37,373 bases of DNA from a bacterium (GTDB lineage: Bacteria; Chloroflexota; Chloroflexia; Chloroflexales; Kallotenuaceae): NCBI GenBank assembly GCA_016781505.1, contig JADDQF010000115.1, forward strand, positions 1 through 37,373, in the 5' to 3' direction. The notes below the pieces were generated by a model. The model was not told the origin of the DNA. It saw nothing but the letters and a program-made list of their open reading frames with translations, and did not search any database. Position 1 is the first letter of the stretch. Each line of letters starts with the position of its first letter. The position numbers and the translations under genes were made by a program. This document shows, piece by piece, positions 1 to 7,400 of the stretch.

Positions 1-2
1 CC

Positions 3-347
3 AGCCTTGCGGCTACACCTGACCTGCAGGGCTTTGTGGTTGGCTCAGCGGCAGCGCCGACCGCCTTCGCTCTCGCCCGAGCATCAAACGCCGAGCTGCG
101 CATTGCCGATGTTGCAGCAGCGGATGTTGCACACATTCCGCCGCTGGTCGCCGCACTGGCCAGCCGATTTCCTGACCGCCGAATGGTGCTCGGTAATGAG
201 CCAGCTGACAGCCCGATTGGTCTGGCATTGGAACGGCAAGGTTGGCACGAACCGCTCCGGCAATATGAAATGGTGTATCACTGTTCACCAGCCGACGACG
301 CGGCTCCCGGCGAGCCTCGTCAAGCAAACACTAGCTCAGCGTGGTAG
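3..347 (+). CDS. GNAT-family N-acetyltransferase, C-terminal fragment (cut by window edge)
   Basis: The frame is open from the first bases and stops at 347, so only about the last 114 residues are present. The sequence reads like the C-terminal half of a GNAT domain: a strand with a variable turn (LQGFVVGSA), an Ala-rich helix, a strand (RRMVLGNE), then SPIGLALERQGWHEPLRQYEMVY, which fits the 'neighbour at the same position becomes less fit' terminal strand with a W-x-x-x-x-x-x-EM pattern common in GNATs. The acetyl-CoA binding motif (R/Q-x-x-G-x-G/A) would lie upstream of the window. The substrate cannot be inferred. It converges on the DUF5654 gene, and the two stop regions overlap by about 17 bases. 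Family assignment is moderate because the cofactor site is missing. Confidence 0.55.
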   Translation, partial: SLAATPDLQGFVVGSAAAPTAFALARASNAELRIADVAAADVAHIPPLVAALASRFPDRRMVLGNEPADSPIGLALERQGWHEPLRQYEMVYHCSPADDAAPGEPRQANTSSAW

Positions 348-522
348 CCGCAGGTACGGTAGCCAGAATCGAATATGCATACATGGCAGTGAGGCTGCCA
401 TCCGCGCCCAAGCTGGCCACAATCGTCGCCTTGATTGCGTCGTTCCACGCTAAAGCCGCGACCAGGCCAAGCGAAGCGGATGCCAGTGTGGTTATGATTT
501 GCAAAAAGCGGGGCGCGTTCAT
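331..522 (-). CDS. DUF5654-family small membrane protein
   Basis: A 63-residue protein starting MNAPRFLQ. It has the hallmark block LGLVAALAWNDAIKA in its first third, followed by a short polar stretch and a second hydrophobic segment (YAYSILATVPAATTL). This pattern (LxAALAWNxAI) matches the DUF5654 family, small proteins with two predicted membrane helices and unknown role. A longer in-frame reading goes back to 609, but those extra 29 residues are polar and Cys/Arg-rich and do not resemble the family, so I chose the ATG at 522. No strong Shine-Dalgarno site is visible. It is divergent from the YcxB-like gene at 610. Confidence 0.6.
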   Translation of the reverse strand: MNAPRFLQIITTLASASLGLVAALAWNDAIKATIVASLGADGSLTAMYAYSILATVPAATTLS

Positions 523-609
523 GTTAGCTGCTTCTGACGCGGCGCCGTAGTTTGAACATAGCGCTGTAAGCGCCGTGAGCGGGCATCGTGCTGGATTGGA
601 CAAAAACAC

Positions 610-882
610 ATGCAGTCAGGTGTCTATGAAAAAGCCGGAGGGTCCCATTTTGTGCATATTAGCCCTGATACGTTGCGAGTGACAGCCCACGAAGTTGAAG
701 AAGCACGCCCATGGCATACAATCAGAGAAATTGTCATAACCGACGGGTATGCCTATCTCTTTGTGACGCCGAGCTGTAGCATCGTTGTGCCCAGACATGC
801 ATTTTCTAGTGAAGGAGAATGGCAGATGTTTACGCAACTAGCAAAAGAGTATCATGGTAGTGCACAAAGGGCCGAGGTATAA
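610..882 (+). CDS. YcxB-like C-terminal domain protein, possibly truncated
   Basis: A 90-residue protein. The stretch WHTIREIVITDGYAYLFVTP, then IVVPRHAFSSEGEW and a terminal helix, follows the YcxB C-terminal pattern: a Trp and acidic residue, a tyrosine-rich strand, then 'ipkraF' followed by a helix. Full YcxB-family proteins are usually about 160-180 residues with two membrane helices before this domain. Here no membrane segment is present and the frame is closed by a stop at 559, so this is either a soluble single-domain form or a decayed remnant. There is no convincing ribosome-binding site before the ATG. Function unknown. Confidence 0.5.
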   Translation: MQSGVYEKAGGSHFVHISPDTLRVTAHEVEEARPWHTIREIVITDGYAYLFVTPSCSIVVPRHAFSSEGEWQMFTQLAKEYHGSAQRAEV

Positions 883-927
883 GCAACCATGTGTACAAAC
901 CTCGACGGGCATTACACTCGTGGCGGT

Positions 928-1176
928 TCAGTCATTGCTGGTTGGGGGAAGACGGCGCTCGAAGATAAGCAGAACGTTTTTAACCTCTAATAACAGCTTT
1001 TCCCGCTCACTCTTTTCATAGGCTTGAATATGATCCGTGTCGGATATGAGCCGCTCCACTTGCCGTGACAAACGCTCAACGGTCTGTTGCAGCGTTGTGA
1101 TATCGTCGCGGGTTTGCTTAAGTTCTTGCGCAAGGGTGAAAATCCGCCACAAGCCACCAAAAAAATCACGCCACAT
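928..1176 (-). CDS. Small coiled-coil protein, second gene of a two-gene operon
   Basis: An 82-residue protein with a short aromatic N-terminus (MWRDFFGGLWRIF), then a heptad-rich, strongly charged helix from about residue 15 to 70 (QELKQTRDDITTLQQTVERL and onward) expected to form a coiled coil. The start codon lies inside the 3' end of the preceding gene (stop at 1166-1168), an 11-base overlap that suggests translational coupling. The upstream protein has the same design, with an aromatic/Arg N-terminus followed by a long helix, so the two may form a hetero-oligomer. I recognise no family. The amphipathic W-R-x-F-F start could be a membrane-surface anchor, but that is inference. Confidence 0.55.
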   Translation of the reverse strand: MWRDFFGGLWRIFTLAQELKQTRDDITTLQQTVERLSRQVERLISDTDHIQAYEKSEREKLLLEVKNVLLIFERRLPPTSND

Positions 1177-1402
1177 GCTGACGTGCTTCTAGGCGATCCA
1201 AGATCGAGCGGGTCTGCTCAGACGAACGGACGAACTCTTCCCGACTCTTGCGAACCTCAACCATGATGCTGTCTATTTCATTGAGGGTTTCACGGAATGC
1301 TCGCCGCTCGTGTGCCTCAATCGTAAGATACAGCACCGCACTCCGAAAAAGGTTACGCCATGATCCAACCGGTGGCTGCGGATTGTTGGCGATATGGGCC
1401 AT
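1166..1402 (-). CDS. Small coiled-coil protein, first gene of a two-gene operon
   Basis: A 78-residue protein beginning MAHIANNPQPPVGSWRNLF. After a short Pro-rich lead and a W-R-x-L-F motif, the rest (about residues 25-75) is one charged helix (RETLNEIDSIMVEVRKSREE and onward) with coiled-coil periodicity. The start is fixed by a good Shine-Dalgarno sequence, AAGGAG (complement of 1410-1415), seven bases before the ATG. A longer frame to 1534 exists but would run through the hairpin leader and promoter, so I reject it. The gene sits behind a sigma70-like promoter (1474-1503) and an intrinsic hairpin with a U-run (1422-1449), suggesting attenuation. Function unknown. Confidence 0.6.
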   Translation of the reverse strand: MAHIANNPQPPVGSWRNLFRSAVLYLTIEAHERRAFRETLNEIDSIMVEVRKSREEFVRSSEQTRSILDRLEARQHVA

Positions 1403-1421
1403 ACAATTGCTCCTTGGACGT

Positions 1422-1449
1422 AAAACCCGCCGCAACGCAGCGCGGCGGG
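1422..1449 (-). terminator. Attenuator-like hairpin in the leader of the coiled-coil operon
   Basis: Read on the minus strand, CCCGCCGC (1449-1442) pairs with GCGGCGGG (1433-1426) and is followed directly by TTTT (1425-1422). It lies between the candidate promoter (1503-1474) and the Shine-Dalgarno site (1415-1410) of the gene starting at 1402, so it would act as a transcription attenuator rather than an end-of-gene terminator. The U-run is only four bases, so efficiency may be partial. Confidence 0.5.
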
Positions 1450-1473
1450 ACCTGTCCTCGCATCTATAAGGAG

Positions 1474-1503
1474 GTTGTACCACCTTGGTATGCACCCTGT
1501 CAA
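1474..1503 (-). promoter_or_regulatory. Candidate sigma70 promoter of the coiled-coil operon
   Basis: Minus strand: a perfect -35 TTGACA (complement of 1498-1503), an 18-base spacer, and a -10 TACAAC (complement of 1474-1479). Transcription would start near 1467 and pass through the hairpin at 1422-1449 before the ATG at 1402. The -10 box overlaps a small imperfect stem (AAGGTGG/CCTCCTT) that may or may not matter. Confidence 0.5.
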
Positions 1504-1528
1504 CTAAGCAATCGTTCCCGGCAATGCA

Positions 1529-1556
1529 AAACACCCCACGCGCTTGTGGGGTGTTT
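1529..1556 (-). terminator. Intrinsic terminator of tRNA-Val
   Basis: A perfect 11-bp stem, AAACACCCCAC / GTGGGGTGTTT, around the loop GCGCTT. On the minus strand the stem ends in TTTT. It begins 12 bases after the CCA end of the tRNA gene. Confidence 0.8.
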
Positions 1557-1567
1557 ACAAATCACGA

Positions 1568-1644
1568 TGGTGGGCGATACTGGATTCGAACCAGTGACCT
1601 CTACCATGTCAAGATAGCGCTCTAACCAACTGAGCTAATCGCCC
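1568..1644 (-). tRNA. tRNA-Val (anticodon GAC)
   Basis: Read on the minus strand it folds into a standard cloverleaf of 77 nt. The acceptor stem is GGGCGAT / ATCGCCC with discriminator A and an encoded CCA. The D-loop is TAGCTCAGTTGGTTAGAGC. The anticodon stem CTATC / GGTAG encloses the loop TTGACAT, giving anticodon GAC, which reads GUC and GUU valine codons. The T-loop is GGTTCGAATCC. It is a single-gene unit with its own promoter upstream (1658-1686) and an intrinsic terminator 12 bases downstream. Confidence 0.95.
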
Positions 1645-1657
1645 GCGACCGCTAAAG

Positions 1658-1686
1658 ATTGTAACATATTCGATGGGCTTGTGCAA
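1658..1686 (-). promoter_or_regulatory. Promoter of tRNA-Val
   Basis: Minus strand: -35 TTGCAC (complement of 1681-1686), a 17-base spacer, -10 TACAAT (complement of 1658-1663). The -10 box ends about 13 bases before the first base of the mature tRNA, as expected for a short 5' leader. Confidence 0.7.
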
Positions 1687-1705
1687 ACGATGAAGCGAGG
1701 GCTGT

Positions 1706-1966
1706 ATGGAAGTTTTTGACATTTGGATCCCACTCTGGCTGCTGGTTGTCGGCGGCATTATCTTGCTCGTGCTTATCGTGCGGGTCTTGTTTGCCATCCC
1801 GCTGGTTGGCGATGCGCTCGAAATCCTGGTGTTTGGCTTGTTTGCGCTCCCAATCAAGCTCTTTGTCATCCTGCGGGAAGCGCGGCGGCCACCGCACCTG
1901 GACGCGGGCGACTATCGCCTGGAGCAGGGACGCGATATCGGCGCGGACGAGCAGCGCCGCCCATGA
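1706..1966 (+). CDS. Small membrane protein of unknown function
   Basis: An 86-residue protein with a nearly continuous hydrophobic first 55 residues: WIPLWLLVVGGIILLVLIV is one membrane helix, and DALEILVFGLFALPIKLFVI is a likely second. A hydrophilic tail of about 30 residues (RPPHLDAGDYRLEQGRDIG) follows. The start is supported by GAGGG a few bases upstream. It reads away from the tRNA and towards the peptidase gene. Its TGA (1964-1966) and the peptidase's TGA (1967-1969 on the other strand) form one palindromic TGATCA with no gap. No family recognised. Confidence 0.6.
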   Translation: MEVFDIWIPLWLLVVGGIILLVLIVRVLFAIPLVGDALEILVFGLFALPIKLFVILREARRPPHLDAGDYRLEQGRDIGADEQRRP

Positions 1967-4387
1967 TCAGCGCGAAAGCAGGAGCTTGCGCGCCTCGCCG
2001 CCCACGACCGTAACGCGTGCGACTTGGGCTAAAGCTTGCCCATCGTTGGTGCGTAGCGCGTCCGTCGCTGAAAATACCACGGCGTTCGCCTGGCCTTTGG
2101 CGATGCGATCCGGTCGACCCTGTCCCGACGCGATCAGATCGGCCCGTGCTAGGTTGGGCGCAACTTTGGCCAGCAGCTGGCGCGCGACCGTAGCCGCAGC
2201 GGGCGCGACAAGATTGGGCGCGACCGGGCGCCGCTGGACTACCACCGGCTGGAGCCTGGGCAGGGACGTTTTGCGCTCCAGAACGGGACGTGTGTAGGGG
2301 GTAGCCCATGGATCGCCCAGCAGCACAAACGACAGCAGTGTTTTGGCGTCGTCGGGATCAAGGTAGCCCTGGCGCTGAACCATTTCGCGGGCCATCCAAT
2401 CGCGCGCCAGCGCCGCTGCGCGTCCCACTGGATAGCCGCGGCGTAGATTGTGCAGGGTTTGCTGGACCAGTAAATCCGCGCCGCCAAGCGGCAACGTAAC
2501 AGCGCCATAGGCTGTGACGGTGCTGCCAATAAAGGCGAGCGCGCCGTGTTGGAGCAGCCGCAGCGCAATGGCGTCGGCAGGCGATCGGCCAAGTATCTCC
2601 GCGCCAAAACAGGCTTCGCTCACACAAATCATGGCGGGCGCGACGGCACCGATATCGTCAGGCGTGAGCACAACCGGCAGCGCTCCATCGCTTGGTCCGT
2701 CGACCGCCTGCCCATACCAGTTCGGACCACCCTGGATGCCATGCACGTTGAAGTAGAGCAAGCGTCCGTCAGGAGGCCAAGCGGCTTCAAGGGTATCGGG
2801 CGTGGCTGGCGGGCAGAGCACAAGCGGGCGAGTGCTGCCCAGTTCGCCATACACCGTCTCCGACGGGAGCTGCCAAGCCGCAGCGCTGATGCCCCAGCCC
2901 ACGACCGGGCCACCGCCCTGCAATGGTTTGGCGAAGCGGCGCATAAACGGGAGCGTCAGCACACCCCCTTGCGGTCCGGCCAGATGCCAGTGTTGGTGGT
3001 AGTCAATGACCCGCTGCAGTTGTTCCAGCAGCAGCCGTCCGCCGTCGGCTCCGCCATCCGGAAAGCGCGCCACGATCAGCTCGGGCGCAAGCTCGCTGCC
3101 CGCGCCGCTGCCATACGGATTGTCGGTAGGCACGTCAACGTCGGCGTCTTGCGATGGATTAGGCACACGGTGGAAGGGCACGATGGCATCGCCGCCAATC
3201 AGCACCAGCGCATCAACATCATGGCCGGCGGTGGTAAGAGCCGTGCGCACCGCCTCGATGACCTGCTTGAAGGCCGCCGCTGTTGTTTCTGCGACCGGCG
3301 CGATGTTGCCAATACGTCCGAGCGATTCCCGGTCGTCAACCACAATACATTCGGCTTGCACCGCCCGGGTGCCCAGGGCGCTGCCATACTCGGTCATCGC
3401 CGCGATAATGGCCGCGGCTGTTTCCATGCCATAGCTTGCGGCTAACGCGCCGCGGTGCGTAACCAGCAGGGCGGTGGTTCGTTCCGCTTCGTGGACGAGG
3501 GGCGTGCGGCCAAACAACCGTTGTGTTGCCTGCTCCACAACATGCAGCGCCGCGGCCGTGTCGGGATCGTGGGGCGGAGGCATCGTAGGCGCGTTGGCAC
3601 TTTTGCGCACAACGCGGGTCGGCGGTGTCGGGGGCGCATTCCAAACAGGCGTTGCCGGCACTGCTGCGCCCGGTACAAGCTGATCCAGCGTATCCGCGAG
3701 CTGTGGACTGAGCCCAACAACCGGCTGTGGTGGAACCCTGAACGGCAGCGGCATGGGTGTGAAGAGCCGCGTCGCGCTTGCGGCTAAGGGATCGAGGCGC
3801 AACGCGTCGTCAAGGTACTGTTGGGCTTGCAGGCCATCAAGGCAGAGGGCTGCGGCCAGAAATAACGCCGGTGCCGAACGCGGCCGTCGCCTGAGCAGTG
3901 GGTCAAGCGTAGCCCGTGCGGCTTCCTCGTTGCCCAGCCGGCGCTGCACCTCGGCAAACCAGATGATCAGCTCGGCTCGATCCGGGAAGCGCTGGTGAAA
4001 GGCGTGCAGCGTGGTTACGGCCAGGTGAGGCTTGCCCGCGCGGAGGTCGTGCCAAACCTGGACGTACGAACCCTGCGGGTTGAGCAGCTGGGCTCGTTCC
4101 GCGGCGGCCGTCTGCTCGAGGGGATCAGCGCTTGCGCCGGCCAGGCCATGCCAAACAAGCGGCTCGGTCGGATCGCGACCGGCGGCCAGCCGAAACGCGA
4201 CCGCAGCTTGCTGCGGCTTGTTTTGATCAAGCGCCAGCCAGCCACGAAACAGCGCCAATGCCACCATATCGGGGTGGAGCGCGGCGACCGCGTCGATGGC
4301 TGCGAGCGCGGCTTCCCAGTGACCAAGGCGCAGCAGAACGTCGATGGTCTGCAAGATATGCCGGATGGGACGAACAAGTTCTGTCAT
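1967..4387 (-). CDS. TPR protein with caspase-fold cysteine peptidase domain (gingipain/C25-like, clan CD)
   Basis: An 806-residue protein. Residues about 10-215 are TPR-like helical pairs (HWEAALAAIDAVAALHPD, NKPQQAAVAFRLAAGRDP). A Pro-rich linker at about 240-275 leads to a peptidase domain at about 300-700. It shows the C25 signatures VDALVLIGGDAIVPFHRV, DVPTDNPYGS and PELIVARFPDGG, then the clan CD catalytic pair: His549 in LLYFNVHGIQGG and Cys593 in CVSEACFGAEILG, 44 residues apart, close to caspase spacing. A roughly 100-residue tail is Ala/Val/Arg-rich. There is no signal peptide, so it probably acts in the cytoplasm, unlike secreted gingipains. It is the last gene of the operon with the NACHT-TPR protein. 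Neither start has a good ribosome-binding site; a GTG at 4426 is the alternative. CHAT is a related possibility, but the TDNPYG and ARFPDG blocks favour C25. Confidence 0.8.
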   Translation of the reverse strand: MTELVRPIRHILQTIDVLLRLGHWEAALAAIDAVAALHPDMVALALFRGWLALDQNKPQQAAVAFRLAAGRDPTEPLVWHGLAGASADPLEQTAAAERAQLLNPQGSYVQVWHDLRAGKPHLAVTTLHAFHQRFPDRAELIIWFAEVQRRLGNEEAARATLDPLLRRRPRSAPALFLAAALCLDGLQAQQYLDDALRLDPLAASATRLFTPMPLPFRVPPQPVVGLSPQLADTLDQLVPGAAVPATPVWNAPPTPPTRVVRKSANAPTMPPPHDPDTAAALHVVEQATQRLFGRTPLVHEAERTTALLVTHRGALAASYGMETAAAIIAAMTEYGSALGTRAVQAECIVVDDRESLGRIGNIAPVAETTAAAFKQVIEAVRTALTTAGHDVDALVLIGGDAIVPFHRVPNPSQDADVDVPTDNPYGSGAGSELAPELIVARFPDGGADGGRLLLEQLQRVIDYHQHWHLAGPQGGVLTLPFMRRFAKPLQGGGPVVGWGISAAAWQLPSETVYGELGSTRPLVLCPPATPDTLEAAWPPDGRLLYFNVHGIQGGPNWYGQAVDGPSDGALPVVLTPDDIGAVAPAMICVSEACFGAEILGRSPADAIALRLLQHGALAFIGSTVTAYGAVTLPLGGADLLVQQTLHNLRRGYPVGRAAALARDWMAREMVQRQGYLDPDDAKTLLSFVLLGDPWATPYTRPVLERKTSLPRLQPVVVQRRPVAPNLVAPAAATVARQLLAKVAPNLARADLIASGQGRPDRIAKGQANAVVFSATDALRTNDGQALAQVARVTVVGGEARKLLLSR

Positions 4388-4473
4388 ACGTGGACTACGA
4401 TCTTTCGTGTGGTGGAACGTTGGCACAGTGGCGGCGCTTGGCTACCACTGTGCACAAGGCTGTAATCGGATGC

Positions 4474-7400
4474 TTACTGGCGATCGCCCTGCTGCATAAA
4501 CATTTCGTGGGTGATGGTCATAAGCTCTTGTAACGCTTCGCGGTAATTATGATTGAGCTTGGTCGCCTTCCGCAGCGCCTCGATTGCGGGCTTGAATTGG
4601 CGTAAGCGGCGGAGCGCGTAGGCCTCCAGCAGGTAATAGCTGGCTTCATCCGGGTCCGCGTGCAGGGCCGTGCGGGCCGAATCGAGCGCCTCGGTATAAG
4701 CACCACTGGCGTAATAGGCCCAACCCTGGAGCGCATGGAGGTCGGGCGCGTCGGGCTCGATCGCCAGCGCGTGCTCCAACGCTTCATGTGCCGCGTTGAT
4801 CCAGTCGCCCTTCATTTCCAGCGCTGCCTCAGCGATCGTGCGATACGCGTCGACCAACGTGGGGTTGATAGCGATAGCGCGTTGGGCATCCCGCATCGCA
4901 TCCTTCCAGCGCCGCTGAACAATGGCGGTGTAGCTCAGGTCGGCCCAGGCCTCGGCATGGTTTTCGTCGAGCTTGACGGCTTGCTGCAACGCTTGGCATG
5001 CCTGCTCGAGCAACTCGAGCTTGAGCAAGCAGTGGCCTTGCCCAGCAAAAGCAGCGGCGCTTGGTTGGATCTCGGCCGCACGCCCAAAGCTGGTATTGGC
5101 CTCGTTCCACTGTTGCCCCTTGGCCAGCAGTGTGCCAAGCGCCAGCCACATACCCGCATGGTGCGGCTGTAAGGTAAGGCCGCGCCGCAACGTCTCCTCG
5201 GCTGCGAACTCATCGCCCGAGCGCTCCAACGCTTCCGCGAGCCGGATCCAGTGGTCCGCGTTGTGCGGCTCGGTGTCCACGGCCTCGGTCAGATGCAGAA
5301 TGGCCGACTGATGATTGCCTTTGGTCACCAACAGCAGCGCCAGCTCGTTGCGCCAGGCGGCATTGCCGGGCTCCAGCTGAATGGCTCGTTCGAGCTGGGC
5401 AATCCGCTCCGGGCCCTGGCTGAGCTGCGCCAAGCGATGGGCTAATGCGGCATCCTCGGGCGCGAGGTGCGCCGCACGTTGCAGCGCCGTGCGGCCACGC
5501 TCTTCACGGCCATGTTCCAAGGCAAACCTGCCGTAGGCGACAAACCACTCCTTGTCGGCGTGCAGCACGGTAGCGCGCTCAAATGCTTCCAGTGCCACGT
5601 CAACATGGCCAAGCGCCTCGGCCGCCGCTGCCAGTTGCCGCCAGGCAGTGCCATCATTGTTGGCCAGCTGTGTTGCGCGCTGAGCCGCGGCAAGCGCGCG
5701 CTGCGGTTGGCGCATCCGCAGCAGCGCCTTGCTCAGCAAAATCCACCCGGCGGCGCGGACTGGCTCAAGCTGCGTCGCCTGCTCCAGGTGGTCGAGCGCG
5801 ACCTCCAACTCCCCGGTTGTCAGCAGGGCATGCCCCAGCCGACGGTGATGCCGTCCCGCGCTTGGCTCCAAAGCTGCCGCCCGCGCATAGTACTGCACGG
5901 CTTGATGCGCGTCGCCGCGCAGCTCCGCGAGCTGACCCTGAACGCTGGCAAGGATGGGGTCGCTGGGTGCGAGGGTGGCAGCGTGACCGCCTACGGCGGC
6001 CGCTTCGTCGTACTGTCCGGCGTGCATCAGCGCCACAGCCAAACGCCGCAACATCAAGGCTCGTCCGCCTGAGCCGGGCGCGAGCTGCCGTACGGTATCC
6101 GCAAGGTCGCCGACCGCACCCGCAACATCGCCGATGATGAGCCGGGTCCAGCCCAGCTCGCCGCGCCAATGCGCCGCCTGGGCCGCGGCCTCGCTCAATA
6201 CCTTGAGCGCCTGCTGCAATGCCGGATCGGATTGGGCCTCGATCGGCTCGTCTTCGCAGACCGGCTGCCAGCTATAGCGCAGCGCCAGGCCCAGCGTTCC
6301 CAGCACCTCCGGGTCATGGGGCGAGTACTGCGCCGCAAGCTGTAACAACCGCAGCGACTCGGTGATTTCACCCCGCTCCAGCGCGATCTTGCCCAGGGCC
6401 AAGGCCGTGGACGCATCTTGTGGCTCCCGGACCAGCACCTGTTGCAGGCTCGCCCGTGCTGCACCATGATCGCCGAGGCGCAGACAGATGTTGCCATACA
6501 GCCGGCGATAGCTGTGAGACTCAGGCTCGAGTGCGACCGCCTGTTCCGCCGCCCCGCGCGCAATCGTCAGCTCGCCCAGCTCCAGGGCTTGCTCCGCCAA
6601 CAGCGCCGCGATATCGGCCCGCTGAGGATGCTCCTGCGCCAGGTTACGCAGCACCTTGAGGGCGCGGGCCGGATCGTTCGCCTTGCAATGTTCGGCGAGC
6701 CGGATCTGAACGTCCACATCCTCGGGCGCCAACCGGCAGGCAGCGTCGAGCGCGCGCCGTGCCAGCGCGCTTTGCCCCGCAGCTTGCGCCGCTGCGTGAA
6801 CGAGCAGCAAGGTTGCGGGCGTTTGTGGCTTGACGTCGAGGAGCGGAGTCAAGCATTGGAAGGCGCGCTCGACATCGCCGTGTTGGAGCAATGCCTGGCC
6901 GAGCAGCCGGCGGGTTGAAACGGCATCCGGTGCGAGCTGGAGCGCCGATGCGGCCGCGTGGACCGCGCGCGCCGTTTCGCCGACCTGCAGCGCGGCTTCG
7001 GCATACAGCTCCCAGGTTCCGGCATCCGAGCTGTCCAGACCAACCGCCGCTTCCAGCTCGGTCAGGGCCGCCGCGGGCTCACCCAGCTGTAGCTGGAGTC
7101 GGCCAATGTGCCGGCTATACTGCGCGTGCTGCTCGTCCAACGCTTGGGCGCGCTGCCATTCCACGAGCGCCTCGGCCTGCCAGCCAAGGGCCTCGTATGC
7201 TTCGGCCAGACGCGCTCGCCAATCGGCCCGGTCAGCGCCATACTCCAGGGCTGCCTGCAGTGCCTGCGCCGCCGTGATGGGATGGTTTTGGGCCATGTAG
7301 GCTTCGGCAAGCTGGGCATACAGCTCGGGCTGTTGTTGGTTGCGCTGCAGGCTTTGCTCGAGCGCATTCGTGGCCGGCGCCCATTGTCCGAGGGCCAGAT

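Noticed and set aside
1403-1500. T-box-like riboswitch (GGTGGTAC motif followed by a terminator hairpin on the minus strand)
   Set aside because: Only about 60 bases separate the tRNA terminator from this motif, so there is no room for the specifier stem, and the downstream gene is not an aminoacyl-tRNA synthetase or amino acid gene. I kept it as a simple attenuator-like hairpin.
2546-3445. Plus-strand open frame of 299 codons opposite the peptidase gene
   Set aside because: The minus strand encodes an intact C25-like domain with catalytic residues; the plus-strand product is Arg/His-rich and looks like a shadow.
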